Assembly (NCBI RefSeq): GCF_014884385.1
Contig: NZ_WKFH01000003.1
Span: 1,162,001 to 1,226,000 of the forward strand
DNA length: 64,000 nucleotides
Direction: 5' to 3'
Origin: Phycobacter azelaicus
GTDB lineage: Bacteria; Pseudomonadota; Alphaproteobacteria; Rhodobacterales; Rhodobacteraceae
Positions 24,845 through 35,128 of this stretch are shown in pieces (the first letter of the stretch is position 1; the number at the start of each line of letters is the position of its first letter). A program made the translations under genes and the position numbers. The notes beneath the pieces are model-generated. The model did no database searches. It saw nothing but the letters and a program-made list of their open reading frames with translations, and was not told the DNA's origin.

Positions 24845-26878
24845 GTGATACCTGACCTTTCGAGGCTGCTACGGCCGAAAAACATCGCAGTTGTCGGTGG
24901 CGGAGACTGGTGCCGACTGGTGATCGAACAGTGTCAGGCCATGCGATTCGAGGGGCAAATCTGGCCCGTTCACCCCAAGGCCGAAGAAATCGCGGGTCTG
25001 CCCGCCTTTGCCTCCGTTGTGGATCTGCCCGAAGCGCCGGACGCGACGTTCATCGGCGTGAATCGCATGACCACCATCGATGTGGTCCAGCAACTTTCTG
25101 ACAGGGGCGCTGGCGGCGCGGTCTGTTTCGCCTCGGGCTTCCTTGAAGCGCAGGCCGAAGACGCCGACGGCGCCGATCTTCAGAACCGGCTGCTAAAGGC
25201 TGCCGGAGAAATGCCAATCCTGGGGCCGAACTGCTATGGGCTGATCAACTATCTGGATGGGGCACTGTTATGGCCAGACCAGCATGGAGGTCAGCGTTGC
25301 TCCAGCGGTGTTGCCATCATCACCCAAAGCTCGAATATCGCCATCAACCTCACCATGCAGCAGCGCAGCCTACCGCTGGCCTATATCGTCACCGCGGGAA
25401 ACCAGGCGCAGGCAGATATCTCCCATATCGGAATAGCCCTGCTGGAAGATGACCGTGTTTCAGCCCTTGGCCTGCATATCGAGGGTATCAAGGATCTGCG
25501 CGCGTTCGAAGCGCTGGCGGCCCGGGCCCGCGCCTTGGGAAAGCCCATCGTGGCGCTGAAGGTCGGCAAGTCCGACCAGGCGCGGGCGGCAACTGTTTCG
25601 CACACCGCCTCGGTTGCCGGCGGCGATGCCGGGGCTGCCGCTCTGCTGGCGCGGCTAGGCATTGCGCGGGTCGATGATCTGCCCACCTTCCTAGAAACCC
25701 TGAAGCTGCTGCATGTGGCGGGGTGGCTGCCCTCGAACCGGATCGCCTCGATCAGCTGTTCCGGGGGCGAGGCAAGCCTGGCCGCCGATACCGCCCATGG
25801 GCGCGATATAATCTTCCCGCCCCTGAACCCGCGCCAGAGCGAGAACCTCCGCGCCTCCCTAGGGCCGATGGTGGCTTTGGCAAACCCGCTTGATTACCAC
25901 ACCTATATCTGGCGCGACGTCGACGCGATGACCCGCGCCTTTGCCGCCATGATGGACCCGAGCCTTGCCATGACCCTGCTGATCGTGGATTTCCCGCGCC
26001 CCGATCGCTGCTCGGCTGCCGATTGGGACTGCGCCATCGAGGCCACCGTGGCGGCGCGCCAGCAGACCGGCGCCAATGTGGGGATGGTCGCCACCCTGCC
26101 CGAGCTTTTGCCCGAGGATGTCGCAGCCCGGCTTATGCAAGCTGGCGTCGTGCCCTTCTGCGGCCTAAGCGAGGCGATCAAGGCCTGCGAAGCCGCAGGT
26201 CGACCCGCAGCCTCCAGCACCGAGCCGCTCTTGCTACCGACCCCCACGGTCGAGCCAAATCTGATCCCAGAGGCAGAGGCCAAACGGCGGTTGTCTGACT
26301 ATGGCCTTCGCATTCCGATCTCTCACCGCGCCCGAACCCCCGGCGCCGCCCGTGCCTGCGCCGCTGATATCGGCTATCCCGTGGTGCTGAAGGGCGAAGG
26401 TCTGGCGCATAAATCCGAAGCCGGAGCCGTGGTGCTCAGCCTGCAATCGGGCGGCGAAGTCAGCGATGCGGCGAACCACATGGACGCCAGATCGTTCCTG
26501 GTAGAAGAAATGATCACCGGCACCGTCGCCGAACTGCTGATCGGCGTCGTCAAGGATCCCGCCCATGGTTTCGTGCTGACGCTCGCCGCCGGCGGTACCC
26601 TGACCGAAATCCTGCAGGACAGCGCATCACTTCTGCTGCCCGCAAGTGATGCGATGATCGAAGAGGCGCTCTCCTCCTTGCGCATCAATACCGTGCTGAA
26701 CGGCTATCGCGGCAAACCCGCCGCGGACCGCGCCGCCATCCTCCGCGCCATACGCGCGGTGGAGGCTTATGTACTGGACCATGCCGAAGGTCTGGAAGAG
26801 ATTGAAATCAACCCGCTGATTTGCACCCCTCTGGATGCCATTGCAGCGGATGCGCTGATGCGCAGAAAGGACTGGTGA
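24845..26878 (+). CDS. NDP-forming acyl-CoA synthetase (acetate-CoA ligase/pimeloyl-CoA synthetase type)
   Basis: Single-chain NDP-forming CoA ligase of 677 residues related to succinyl-CoA synthetase. A CoA-binding Rossmann domain covers about 1-130 (LRPKNIAVVGG, FIGVNR, ILGPNCYGLINY). A succinyl-CoA ligase-like domain covers about 150-430, with TQSSNIAI and the SHTASVAGGDAGAAALLARLG segment. A C-terminal ATP-grasp domain follows from about 470 (DIGYPVVLKGEGLAHKSEAGAV). The start is GTG. Its stop lies one base before the crotonase gene. The family acts on acetate, aryl acids, feruloyl or carnitine-type acids; the substrate here is unknown. Confidence 0.9.
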   Translation: MIPDLSRLLRPKNIAVVGGGDWCRLVIEQCQAMRFEGQIWPVHPKAEEIAGLPAFASVVDLPEAPDATFIGVNRMTTIDVVQQLSDRGAGGAVCFASGFLEAQAEDADGADLQNRLLKAAGEMPILGPNCYGLINYLDGALLWPDQHGGQRCSSGVAIITQSSNIAINLTMQQRSLPLAYIVTAGNQAQADISHIGIALLEDDRVSALGLHIEGIKDLRAFEALAARARALGKPIVALKVGKSDQARAATVSHTASVAGGDAGAAALLARLGIARVDDLPTFLETLKLLHVAGWLPSNRIASISCSGGEASLAADTAHGRDIIFPPLNPRQSENLRASLGPMVALANPLDYHTYIWRDVDAMTRAFAAMMDPSLAMTLLIVDFPRPDRCSAADWDCAIEATVAARQQTGANVGMVATLPELLPEDVAARLMQAGVVPFCGLSEAIKACEAAGRPAASSTEPLLLPTPTVEPNLIPEAEAKRRLSDYGLRIPISHRARTPGAARACAADIGYPVVLKGEGLAHKSEAGAVVLSLQSGGEVSDAANHMDARSFLVEEMITGTVAELLIGVVKDPAHGFVLTLAAGGTLTEILQDSASLLLPASDAMIEEALSSLRINTVLNGYRGKPAADRAAILRAIRAVEAYVLDHAEGLEEIEINPLICTPLDAIAADALMRRKDW

Positions 26879-26879
26879 T

Positions 26880-27674
26880 ATGACCGAACCTGCTCAAAAC
26901 CCCGTCAAAACCCGCCGCGAGGGTGCCATCCTTGAGGTAACGCTGGACCGGCCCAAGGCCAACGCCATCGACCTCAAAACCAGCGTTGCCATGGGCGAGG
27001 TGTTCCGCGGCTTTCGTGACGACCCCGAACTGCGCGTCGCCATCCTGACCGGCGGAGGAAAGAAATTCTTTTGCCCCGGCTGGGATCTGAAAGCCGCTGC
27101 CGATGGCGATGCGGTGGACGGCGACTATGGCGTTGGCGGATTTGGCGGCCTTCAGGAGATGCGCGACATGAACAAGCCAGTGATCGCCGCCGTCAATGGC
27201 ATCGCCTGCGGCGGTGGGCTCGAGCTGGCCTTGTCCGCCGATATGATCCTTGCCGCCGATCACGCCACCTTTGCCCTGCCGGAAATCCGCTCAGGCACCG
27301 TGGCCGATGCCGCCTCGATCAAGCTGCCCAAGCGCATCCCCTATCACATCGCCATGGAGCTTTTGCTGACGGGGCGATGGTTCGACGCGGAAGAGGCAAA
27401 CCGCTGGGGTCTCGTGAACGAGATCGTCCCCGCAGATCAACTGATGGACCGCGCCTGGGAGCTGGCGCGCCTTCTCGCCTCTGGCCCACCACTGGTCTAT
27501 GCCGCCATCAAAGAGATCGTGCGCGATGCCGAGGATTCCAAATTTCAGGACGCAATGAACCGGATCACCAAACGGCAGTTGCGGTCGGTCGATGTGCTTT
27601 ATGACAGCGAGGATCAGATGGAGGGCGCGCGCGCCTTTGCCGAGAAACGTGATCCGGTCTGGAAGGGGCGCTAG
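26880..27674 (+). CDS. Enoyl-CoA hydratase/isomerase, CaiD (carnitinyl-CoA dehydratase)-like
   Basis: Crotonase-fold protein of 264 residues. The oxyanion-hole motifs are [14 protein letters not shown] (about 59-72) and [17 protein letters not shown] (about 104-120); an active-site acid is likely in [21 protein letters not shown]. The FCPGWDLK and [13 protein letters not shown] wording resembles CaiD carnitinyl-CoA dehydratases. It follows the CoA ligase by one base, so the two are surely co-transcribed. It converges on queG, with stop codons overlapping. I infer hydration of an unsaturated acyl-CoA made by the upstream dehydrogenase. Confidence 0.87.
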   Translation: MTEPAQNPVKTRREGAILEVTLDRPKANAIDLKTSVAMGEVFRGFRDDPELRVAILTGGGKKFFCPGWDLKAAADGDAVDGDYGVGGFGGLQEMRDMNKPVIAAVNGIACGGGLELALSADMILAADHATFALPEIRSGTVADAASIKLPKRIPYHIAMELLLTGRWFDAEEANRWGLVNEIVPADQLMDRAWELARLLASGPPLVYAAIKEIVRDAEDSKFQDAMNRITKRQLRSVDVLYDSEDQMEGARAFAEKRDPVWKGR

Positions 27675-28723
27675 GCGTTCCTCAGACGCTGCACCGCCCA
27701 GCGCGCGGCCTCGGCCACCACAGGATCGGGATCCTCGGTCAGCCGCGCAGCTGCCGGGGCCAGTGAGGGATCGTTTGAGTTGCCGATGGCATAAAGCACA
27801 TTGCGCACGAACCGATCCCGCCCGATGCGCTTGATCGGGGAGCCAGAGAATTTCTCGCGAAAACCCGCATCGTCCAGCGCGGCCAGATCCGCCAACTTTG
27901 GCGCTACCAAGCCTTCGCGCGCGGCATAGCGGATGTCGCTGGCGGCAACGGCAAACTTGTTCCACGGGCAGGCGGCCAGACAATCGTCGCAACCATAGAT
28001 CCGGTTGCCCATCTTGGCGCGCAGGTCATTATCCACCGGCCCTTTGTACTCAATCGTGAGGTAGGAAATGCAGCGCCGCGCATCCAGCTGATAGGGCGCC
28101 GGAAAAGCATCGGTCGGACAGGCATCAAGGCAGGACCGGCAAGAACCGCAATGATCAACCTCGGGCGCATCCGCCGGCAGCTCCAGCGTGGTGAAAACAG
28201 AGCCTAAAAAGGCCCAATTGCCCCAATCCCGGCTGACAAGGTTTGTATGCTTGCCTTGCCAACCAAGGCCCGCCGCCTGCCCCAGCGGCTTTTCCGGCAC
28301 CGGGGCTGTATCGACAAAGACCTTCACCTCGGCTGCATCACCGTCCTTCTGTGCTTCGCCAATCAGCCAGCGCGCCAGGCGCTTCAGGCGCTTCTTGACC
28401 AGATCGTGGTAATCCTTGCCGCGCGCATAAACCGACACTGCGCCCCGGTCCGCCATTCCGACAGCAGCCATCGGATCCTCGTCGGGCGTATAGCTTTCGG
28501 CCAGCATGATCACCGAACGCGCCTCAGGCCAAAGCTGCGCAGGATCCCCGCGCCAATGGCTGCGCTCTGCCATCCAGCCCATCTGCCCGTGATAGCCCGC
28601 CGCAAGGAAGGCCTGCAGCCGTTCCGGCACCTCGGGCACATCCCAGGGGCGGCAGATGCGGCAGGCCACGAAACCTTCTGCCAGCGCCTGCCGAACCAGC
28701 TTTTCCTTCAGCGCGGCGCTCAT
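27671..28723 (-). CDS. queG: Epoxyqueuosine reductase QueG
   Basis: Cobalamin- and iron-sulfur-dependent enzyme of 350 residues that reduces epoxyqueuosine to queuosine in tRNA. Two [4Fe-4S] motifs are visible: [16 protein letters not shown] (about 190-205) and [15 protein letters not shown] (about 240-254). [13 protein letters not shown] and the HEAT-like C-terminus ([31 protein letters not shown]) are typical. I chose the ATG at 28723; a GTG two codons upstream is also open. It follows the GST gene by 21 bases and is probably in one unit with it. Confidence 0.95.
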   Translation of the reverse strand: MSAALKEKLVRQALAEGFVACRICRPWDVPEVPERLQAFLAAGYHGQMGWMAERSHWRGDPAQLWPEARSVIMLAESYTPDEDPMAAVGMADRGAVSVYARGKDYHDLVKKRLKRLARWLIGEAQKDGDAAEVKVFVDTAPVPEKPLGQAAGLGWQGKHTNLVSRDWGNWAFLGSVFTTLELPADAPEVDHCGSCRSCLDACPTDAFPAPYQLDARRCISYLTIEYKGPVDNDLRAKMGNRIYGCDDCLAACPWNKFAVAASDIRYAAREGLVAPKLADLAALDDAGFREKFSGSPIKRIGRDRFVRNVLYAIGNSNDPSLAPAAARLTEDPDPVVAEAARWAVQRLRNA

Positions 28724-28744
28724 AACCACACCTTCAAAACAGAA

Positions 28745-29410
28745 TCAGAAATCGAGGTCGGCATAATGCGGTGGTGGGCGGAAGCCGGGGATCTGGTCGG
28801 CAAGGATCGACCGGAACGCCGGGCGCGATTTGATCTTGGCGTACCAGTCCTTCACCGTTGCCGACCGGTTCCAATCGACGTCCGAAATATAGTCGAGAGA
28901 GGACAAATGCGCCGCCGCGGCAAAATCCGCCAGCGTCATGCTGTCCCCGGCCAGCCAGCGCCGGTGATCCAGCAGCCAGGCCATGTAATCGAGGTGATAT
29001 TTGATCGCCCGCGCCCCGGCCTTGACGTTGCGGCTATCGGGATAACCCTCTCCGGTGACTTTCTTGTTCACCCGCTCATAAAGCAGCTTTGACGTCACCT
29101 CATTGTGGAACTTGTCATCGAACCAGGTCACGAGGCGGCGCACCTCGTAGCGTCCATCGGGATCCGACGGCATCAGCGACGGCTCAGGTCTGGTTTCCTC
29201 AAGGTATTCGCAGATCGCAGCGCTTTCGGACATCATCTTACCGTCAAGCCGCACCACCGGGATCTTGGCCGCAGGGTTTCGGCGCAGGAAATCGGGATCC
29301 TTTTCCCAATAACGTTCTTCGACCAGTTCGACCTCGATCTTCTTTTCCGCAAGCGACAGGCGAACTTTGCGGCAGAAGGGAGACAGGGGAACGTGATACA
29401 GGCGTGCCAT
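28745..29410 (-). CDS. Glutathione S-transferase family protein
   Basis: Cytosolic GST of 221 residues. The N-terminal thioredoxin-like domain has YHVPLSPFCRKVRLSLAEK with a Ser-Pro-Phe-Cys site, and NPAAKIPVVRLDGKMMSESAAICEYLEE, where the cis-Pro and the Glu-Ser pair bind glutathione. The C-terminal domain is helical (GDSMTLADFAAAAHLSSLDYI). The ATG at 29410 is the only start giving the family N-terminus. It lies between mtgA and queG on the same strand. The substrate is unknown. Confidence 0.9.
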   Translation of the reverse strand: MARLYHVPLSPFCRKVRLSLAEKKIEVELVEERYWEKDPDFLRRNPAAKIPVVRLDGKMMSESAAICEYLEETRPEPSLMPSDPDGRYEVRRLVTWFDDKFHNEVTSKLLYERVNKKVTGEGYPDSRNVKAGARAIKYHLDYMAWLLDHRRWLAGDSMTLADFAAAAHLSSLDYISDVDWNRSATVKDWYAKIKSRPAFRSILADQIPGFRPPPHYADLDF

Positions 29411-29474
29411 TGGCTTATGGGTGCTCCTGATGCGTGCGGGATGACACCAGCAATGCCCGCTTGTGGCAAAAACT

Positions 29475-30209
29475 TCAATCCTCGAAACAGTCCGAACGCC
29501 CATCTGCGCGGATGGTGGCCGCCCCGTCCTGAATTTGCACAGCCCGCTGGCGCAGGCTCTTGGATGGGCGCGAAGCTGACCGTCCTTTCGGGTTCGGCAA
29601 GACCGCCGCGATCAGGGCGGCCTGCCGCGCCGTCAGCGCATCCGGACCAACCCCAAAGTAATGCCGAGCCGCCGCTTCGGCCCCAAAAATCCCTTCATCC
29701 ATCTCGGCTACATTCAGATAAACTTCAAGAATGCGACGCTTGCTCCAGATCGCCTCAACCAAGGGGGTCAGGGCGGTCTCCAGCGCCTTGCGGAACCAGC
29801 TGCGCTCCTGCCAAAGGAAGACATTCTTCACAACCTGCTGAGAAATGGTCGACCCACCCCGTTGCCCGCCTTCGGCAATGGCAGCGCGTATTGCGGTGAC
29901 GTCAATCCCCCAGTGCTGACAGAACCGGGCATCCTCCGCGGCCACCACAGAGCGCGCAAGAACCGGAGCAATATCCTCAAGCGGCACCCATTCGCGGTCC
30001 ACCTCGCCCAGACGACGCTGTTCGGACCAGATCGTATGGGTGATCGGCGGGTTCACCACGGAAAACAGAGCAACCAGCGCAACAGCAAGAACGATAGCCA
30101 GCAGACAGGCGCGCAGCACCCACTTGCGCACCCACCTGAGAGGCCAGGTGATCCTGCGCATCAAGGATGGGCTGCTCTTGCCTGCCGTCTTCTTTGCTGC
30201 CTTCGCCAT
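29475..30209 (-). CDS. mtgA: Monofunctional biosynthetic peptidoglycan transglycosylase
   Basis: Membrane-anchored glycosyltransferase (GT51) of 244 residues that polymerises lipid II into glycan strands on the outer face of the inner membrane. A basic N-terminus is followed by a single helix (about 30-50, LLAIVLAVALVALFSVV). The catalytic domain shows VVAAEDARFCQHWGID with the catalytic Glu, then GGSTISQQVVKNVFLW and RSWFRKALE with family motifs. KRRILEVYLNVAEMDEGIFGAEAAARHYFG completes the pattern. AGAGGTGGT precedes the ATG at 30209. Confidence 0.95.
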   Translation of the reverse strand: MAKAAKKTAGKSSPSLMRRITWPLRWVRKWVLRACLLAIVLAVALVALFSVVNPPITHTIWSEQRRLGEVDREWVPLEDIAPVLARSVVAAEDARFCQHWGIDVTAIRAAIAEGGQRGGSTISQQVVKNVFLWQERSWFRKALETALTPLVEAIWSKRRILEVYLNVAEMDEGIFGAEAAARHYFGVGPDALTARQAALIAAVLPNPKGRSASRPSKSLRQRAVQIQDGAATIRADGRSDCFED

Positions 30210-30519
30210 ACCACCTCTATAGGGCAGAGCAGACCCTTGCCGCCACATGGAAATACGCCTGCTGCTCCGGAGCCCTCATCGCTTACCCATGTATAGGCGC
30301 GGACCAGACAGACGGCTCAGGCAGAATTGCGGAGGCTCCGCGCCGCAGGCGTGGAAACCGCCATTGTGCTTGAACCGGCTGTGGGTCGTGGCAGACAGGG
30401 CATCAAGCGATGAGGGCGCCGGGGCTTGCTGCTCGGGTGACTCAGGAAGCGTCCCACCAAACAAAAAAGCCCCGCAGGCGGTCAGCCTGCGGGACAATTT
30501 GACAGCGTCAACAGAGACC
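30210..30519 (-). other. 310-base gap between mtgA and gltB
   Basis: No gene is supported here. It contains the gltB terminator near the gltB end (30463-30493). The rest (30210-30460) should hold the mtgA promoter on the minus strand, but no clear -35/-10 pair was recognised. Confidence 0.5.
30463..30493 (-). terminator. Terminator after gltB
   Basis: Nine-base perfect arms CCCGCAGGC and GCCTGCGGG with a five-base loop; on the minus strand they are followed by GGGGCTTTTTTG. It lies 27 bases after the gltB stop codon. Confidence 0.92.
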
Positions 30520-33500
30520 TTACTCCGCCGGTACTGCGGCCTGTTCCAGCGACAGCGGATGGGCCAGCTTGTCCAGCATCTCCTTCGGGCAGACCTGCAC
30601 GAAATTGGCTTTCTCGGTCTCCCAATGCTGCAGGATATCGGCTGCCTTGCGGCTCCCGGTTTCCTGCAGATGGCGTTCGATCAGGCCTTTAAGCTCAGCT
30701 TCCCAATGATCGACGGTCACCGCACAGGTAACAAGGCTCTCCATGTTCATCATGGTCTCGGCCTTGCCATCGGGGTCGTAAAGGTAGGCCATACCCCCGG
30801 TCATGCCCGCGCCAAAGTTCGCACCGATCGACCCAAGGATCACCGCGACGCCACCGGTCATGTACTCACAACCGTTCGATCCGCAGCCCTCAATCACCAC
30901 CTTGGCGCCAGAGTTACGCACAGCGAAACGCTCACCTGCACGGCCCGCCGCAAAGAGGTAGCCATCGGTCGCGCCATAAAGCACGGTGTTACCAACGATA
31001 GTATTGTCGCTCGCCACCAGCGGAGAGGCCATGGGCGGACGCACCACGACCGTACCCCCCGATAGACCCTTGCCCACATAGTCGTTGGCATCGCCCGAAA
31101 CCTCGAGCTTCAGACCGGGCGCGGCAAAGGCACCGAGGGACTGGCCGGCCGAGCCCTGCAGCTTCACCGTCAGGTGGTCCGGCTGGAAGGAATTGCGCAT
31201 ACCAAAGTTGCGCACGATATGGCTCGAGGTGCGCGTCCCCACGGTCCGATGCGTGTTCTGCACCGCGTAAGACAGCTGCATCTTCTCACCATCCTGCAGG
31301 AAGCGGGCCGCATCGCGCACGATCTCCGCGTCCAGCGTATCGGGCACCGCGTTGCGCTCCTTGTCGCGGTTGTAGACAATGCTGGCAGACCCATCGACAG
31401 TGATCAGCAGCGGGTTGAGGTCCAGATCGTCCAGATGTGCCGACCCACGCGAGACCTGCGCCAGCAGATCCGCACGGCCAATCACCTCATCCAGGCTGCG
31501 CGCACCGATGGAGGCAAGGATTTCCCGCACTTCCTGCGCATAGAAGGTGATGAGATTCACCACCTTGTCCGCGTTGCCGGTGAATTTGGCGCGCAAGCTC
31601 TCGTCCTGCGTACAGACGCCCACGGGGCAGGTGTTGGACTGGCACTGGCGCACCATGATGCAGCCCATGGCGATCAGAGCAGCGGTGCCGATGCCGTATT
31701 CCTCGGCGCCCATCATCGCGGCCATGACAATGTCACGACCCGTGCGCAGGCCCCCGTCGGTGCGCAGGGTCACACGGTCGCGCAGGTTGTTCATCGCCAG
31801 AACCTGATGTGCCTCGGTCAGGCCCATTTCCCATGGCAGACCCGCATATTTGATCGAGGTCGCAGGCGAGGCCCCGGTGCCGCCGTTGTGGCCCGAGATC
31901 AGGATGATGTCTGCCTTCGCCTTGGCGACGCCAGCTGCGATGGTGCCGACACCGGAGGAGGCCACCAGTTTCACCGTCACCTTGCAGCGCGGGTTGATCT
32001 GCTTCAGGTCATAGATCAGCTGCGCCAGGTCCTCGATCGAGTAGATATCGTGGTGCGGCGGCGGCGAGATCAGCGTCACACCCTTGGTCGAATGGCGCAG
32101 GCGCGCGATCAGGTCGGTGACCTTCATTCCCGGCAGCTGGCCACCCTCACCCGGCTTGGCGCCCTGCGCCACCTTGATCTCCAGCTCTTCGCACTGGTTC
32201 AGGTATTCAGCGGTCACACCAAAGCGGCCCGAGGCCACCTGCTTGATCTTGGCCGAGGGGTTGTCGCCATTGGGCTCTGGCACGAAGTGTGCCGGATCTT
32301 CCCCGCCTTCGCCGGAATCCGACTTGGCGCCGATGCGGTTCATCGCGACGTTCAGCGTCTTGTGCGCCTCGGGCGACAGCGCACCGAGGGACATGCCCGG
32401 CGTCACGAACCGCTTGCGGATCGCGGTGATGCTTTCCACCTCTTCCAGCGGCACCGGCTTGCCCAGCGGCTTGATGTCCAGAAGGTCGCGCAGATGGATC
32501 GGCGGGTTGGCCTGCATCTTCTTCGAGTACTGCTGCCACATCTGGTAGGAGGCCTTGTTGCAGGCCATCTGGAGCATGTGCATCGAGGTCGCTTCCCAGG
32601 CGTGGGTCTCGCCCGATTTGCGCGCCTTGTAGAACCCGCCAATGGGCAGCACGTTCTGCTGCGCGCCCCAGGCGGCGGCGTGCATCTCTTCGGCCTTGAC
32701 CTGGATACCCGAGACACCGATGCCGGAAATCCGGCTGGTTATGCCGGGGAAATACTCGGCGCACATGGCGCGGGACAGGCCCACGGCTTCGAAGTTCAGA
32801 CCGCCGCGATAGGAGGAGATCACCGAGATGCCCATCTTCGCCATGATCTTCAACAGACCCTGGTCGATGGCTTCGCGGTAGCGCGCCACGTTTTCGGTCA
32901 GCGAGCCATCGAGGAGGCCACGCTCGATCCGGTCGGCGAGCGAATCCTCGGCGAGGTAAGCGTTCACAACGGTGGCACCGCAGCCAATCAGCACCGCAAA
33001 GTAATGCGGGTCGATACACTCGGCCGAGCGCACGTTGAGCGAGCAGAAGGTCCGCAGACCCTTGCGGGTCAGATGCGAATGCACCGCCGAGGTCGCCAGG
33101 ATCATCGGCATCGCAATCTTGTCCGCATTCGAATGCTGGTCGGTCAGCACGATATGCCCAGCGCCCGAGCGCACGGCCTCCTCGGCTTCGGCGCGGATCC
33201 GTTGCAGCGCGGCATTCAGAGAACCCGTACCGGACGCGAAAGTACAGTCGATCTCGACCAGCGGCGCGTTGAGGTTCTCGATCAGCTTGTCCCACTGGGC
33301 ATTGCCGACAAAGGGGCTTTCCAGCACGATGATCTCGGTCTGTGAGCTGTCCTCATCCAGAACGTTCTTGAGGTTCCCGAAGCGCGTTTTCAGCGACATC
33401 ACGCGGTATTCGCGAAGGGAGTCGATCGGCGGGTTCGTCACCTGGCTGAAGTTCTGACGGAAGAAATGCGACAGCGGGCGGTATTTCTTCGAGAGAACCG

Positions 33501-35052
33501 CAGATGGGGTGTCATCGCCCATCGACGCCAGCGTTTCCTTGCCGTCCTCGGCCATTGGCGCCAGGATCTGCTCCAGCTCTTCGATGGTGTAGCCAGCTGC
33601 GATCTGACGGCGGCGCAACTCCTCACCTTGGAACAGAGGCTGTTCGTTGACGGTTGCCAGGGTTTCGTCCAGATCGTTGATCTTCTGCACCCAGTCGCCG
33701 AAGGGCAGCGCAGCGGCGAGTTTGTCCTTGATCTCGGTGTCGTGGTAGAGCTTACCCTTTTTCATGTCCACGGCCAGCATCTGACCTGGACCAAGGGCGC
33801 CCTTCTCAACGACGGTGGCCTCATCGATCGGCACCATGCCCGCCTCGGAGCCAGCGATCACCAGCCCGTCGCCGGTGACGACATAGCGCATCGGGCGCAG
33901 ACCATTGCGGTCCAGACCGGCACAGACCCAGCGACCATCGGTCATGGCAAGCGCAGCCGGACCGTCCCAAGGCTCCATCACCGAGTTGCAGTAGGAATAC
34001 ATGTCACGCCAGGCCTGCGGCAATTCAACTGCCTGCTTGGACCAGCTTTCCGGAACCAGCATGGTTTTGGCCATGGGCGCAGAGCGGCCTGCCCGCACCA
34101 GAACTTCGAACACCGAATCCAGCGCCGCCGAGTCGGAGGAGCCGCCCGCGATAATCGGCTTGATGTCCTCAGCGTAGTCACCAAAGGTCGAAGAAGCCAT
34201 GCGGATCTCATGGCTCTTCATCCAGTTGATGTTGCCCTTCAGGGTGTTGATCTCACCGTTGTGAGCCAGCATGCGGAAGGGCTGCGCCAACCACCACTGC
34301 GGGAAGGTGTTGGTGGAATAGCGCTGGTGATAGATCGCAAAGGCGGACTCAAAGCGCTCGTCCATCAGGTCGGGGTAGAAAACGGCGACCTGCTCGGCCA
34401 GCATCATGCCCTTGTAGATGATCGAGCGACAGGACAGCGAAGCAATATACAGCCCGCCAATGCCAGCGGCGGCGGCTGCCTTCTCGATCCGACGACGGAT
34501 CACATAAAGCTCGCGCTCAAAGGTGTCCTCGTCCACGCCCTTGGAGTTGGAGATCAGGATTTGCTCGATCTCGGGACGGGTCGCGTTAGCCTTTTCACCA
34601 AGGCATGTTACATCGACCGGCACGTGGCGCCAGCCATAGATGTAATAGCCCATACGCAGTACTTCGGTTTCCACAATAGTCCGGCATTTCTCCTGCGCGC
34701 CAAAGTCGGTGCGCGGCAGGAAGACCTGACCAACCGCGATCAACTGATCCTTGTGGGGCTCGTGGCCGGTGCGCTTGATCTGGTCATAGAAGAAGGGAAC
34801 CGGGATCTGCACATGGATACCGGCGCCGTCGCCAGTCTTGCCGTCGGCGTCAACCGCGCCGCGGTGCCAGATCGCCTTCAGCGCATCGATACCGGCCTCA
34901 ACGACCTTGCGGCTAGCGCTGCCATCCTGAGAGACAACCAGACCCACACCGCAGGAGGAATGTTCTTCTTCCTCTGAATAGAGACCGTTTTCGGCCATCC
35001 ACTTGCGCTTGGCTTCCTCGGCGCGGACCCATTCTGCATCATATTTTGTCAT
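30520..35052 (-). CDS. gltB: Glutamate synthase (NADPH) large subunit
   Basis: Large subunit of GOGAT, 1510 residues. It makes two glutamates from glutamine and 2-oxoglutarate. An N-terminal class II glutamine amidotransferase domain probably matures by removal of a 33-residue propeptide, exposing Cys34 (CGVG). It is followed by a central domain, the FMN-binding synthase domain (SGHNGGTGASPATSIKYAGLPWE), the 3Fe-4S Cys cluster (CQSNTCPVGVC) and the C-terminal beta-helix (GCGSNGCEYMTGGVAVILG). The length is normal. gltD lies 76 bases upstream on the same strand, so gltD-gltB form one unit ended by a strong terminator. Confidence 0.97.
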   Translation of the reverse strand: MTKYDAEWVRAEEAKRKWMAENGLYSEEEEHSSCGVGLVVSQDGSASRKVVEAGIDALKAIWHRGAVDADGKTGDGAGIHVQIPVPFFYDQIKRTGHEPHKDQLIAVGQVFLPRTDFGAQEKCRTIVETEVLRMGYYIYGWRHVPVDVTCLGEKANATRPEIEQILISNSKGVDEDTFERELYVIRRRIEKAAAAAGIGGLYIASLSCRSIIYKGMMLAEQVAVFYPDLMDERFESAFAIYHQRYSTNTFPQWWLAQPFRMLAHNGEINTLKGNINWMKSHEIRMASSTFGDYAEDIKPIIAGGSSDSAALDSVFEVLVRAGRSAPMAKTMLVPESWSKQAVELPQAWRDMYSYCNSVMEPWDGPAALAMTDGRWVCAGLDRNGLRPMRYVVTGDGLVIAGSEAGMVPIDEATVVEKGALGPGQMLAVDMKKGKLYHDTEIKDKLAAALPFGDWVQKINDLDETLATVNEQPLFQGEELRRRQIAAGYTIEELEQILAPMAEDGKETLASMGDDTPSAVLSKKYRPLSHFFRQNFSQVTNPPIDSLREYRVMSLKTRFGNLKNVLDEDSSQTEIIVLESPFVGNAQWDKLIENLNAPLVEIDCTFASGTGSLNAALQRIRAEAEEAVRSGAGHIVLTDQHSNADKIAMPMILATSAVHSHLTRKGLRTFCSLNVRSAECIDPHYFAVLIGCGATVVNAYLAEDSLADRIERGLLDGSLTENVARYREAIDQGLLKIMAKMGISVISSYRGGLNFEAVGLSRAMCAEYFPGITSRISGIGVSGIQVKAEEMHAAAWGAQQNVLPIGGFYKARKSGETHAWEATSMHMLQMACNKASYQMWQQYSKKMQANPPIHLRDLLDIKPLGKPVPLEEVESITAIRKRFVTPGMSLGALSPEAHKTLNVAMNRIGAKSDSGEGGEDPAHFVPEPNGDNPSAKIKQVASGRFGVTAEYLNQCEELEIKVAQGAKPGEGGQLPGMKVTDLIARLRHSTKGVTLISPPPHHDIYSIEDLAQLIYDLKQINPRCKVTVKLVASSGVGTIAAGVAKAKADIILISGHNGGTGASPATSIKYAGLPWEMGLTEAHQVLAMNNLRDRVTLRTDGGLRTGRDIVMAAMMGAEEYGIGTAALIAMGCIMVRQCQSNTCPVGVCTQDESLRAKFTGNADKVVNLITFYAQEVREILASIGARSLDEVIGRADLLAQVSRGSAHLDDLDLNPLLITVDGSASIVYNRDKERNAVPDTLDAEIVRDAARFLQDGEKMQLSYAVQNTHRTVGTRTSSHIVRNFGMRNSFQPDHLTVKLQGSAGQSLGAFAAPGLKLEVSGDANDYVGKGLSGGTVVVRPPMASPLVASDNTIVGNTVLYGATDGYLFAAGRAGERFAVRNSGAKVVIEGCGSNGCEYMTGGVAVILGSIGANFGAGMTGGMAYLYDPDGKAETMMNMESLVTCAVTVDHWEAELKGLIERHLQETGSRKAADILQHWETEKANFVQVCPKEMLDKLAHPLSLEQAAVPAE

Positions 35053-35128
35053 ATCGTTTTTCCTTTGCCTGGCGGTGGCACCTCACCTGTGTCAGGGGCG
35101 CGCAACCGCGTGGGATGCAAATCTTTTG

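Noticed and set aside
24486..24848. Open frame of 120 codons between the acyl-CoA dehydrogenase and the CoA ligase
   Set aside because: No ribosome-binding site, no family resemblance, and it spans a hairpin and promoter-like repeats; its end only touches the ligase start by chance.
31174..33345. Long open frame (723 codons) on the plus strand inside gltB
   Set aside because: It is antisense to an unmistakable glutamate synthase; long shadow frames are expected at this GC content, and its His/Gln/Arg/Gly-rich composition is typical of them.
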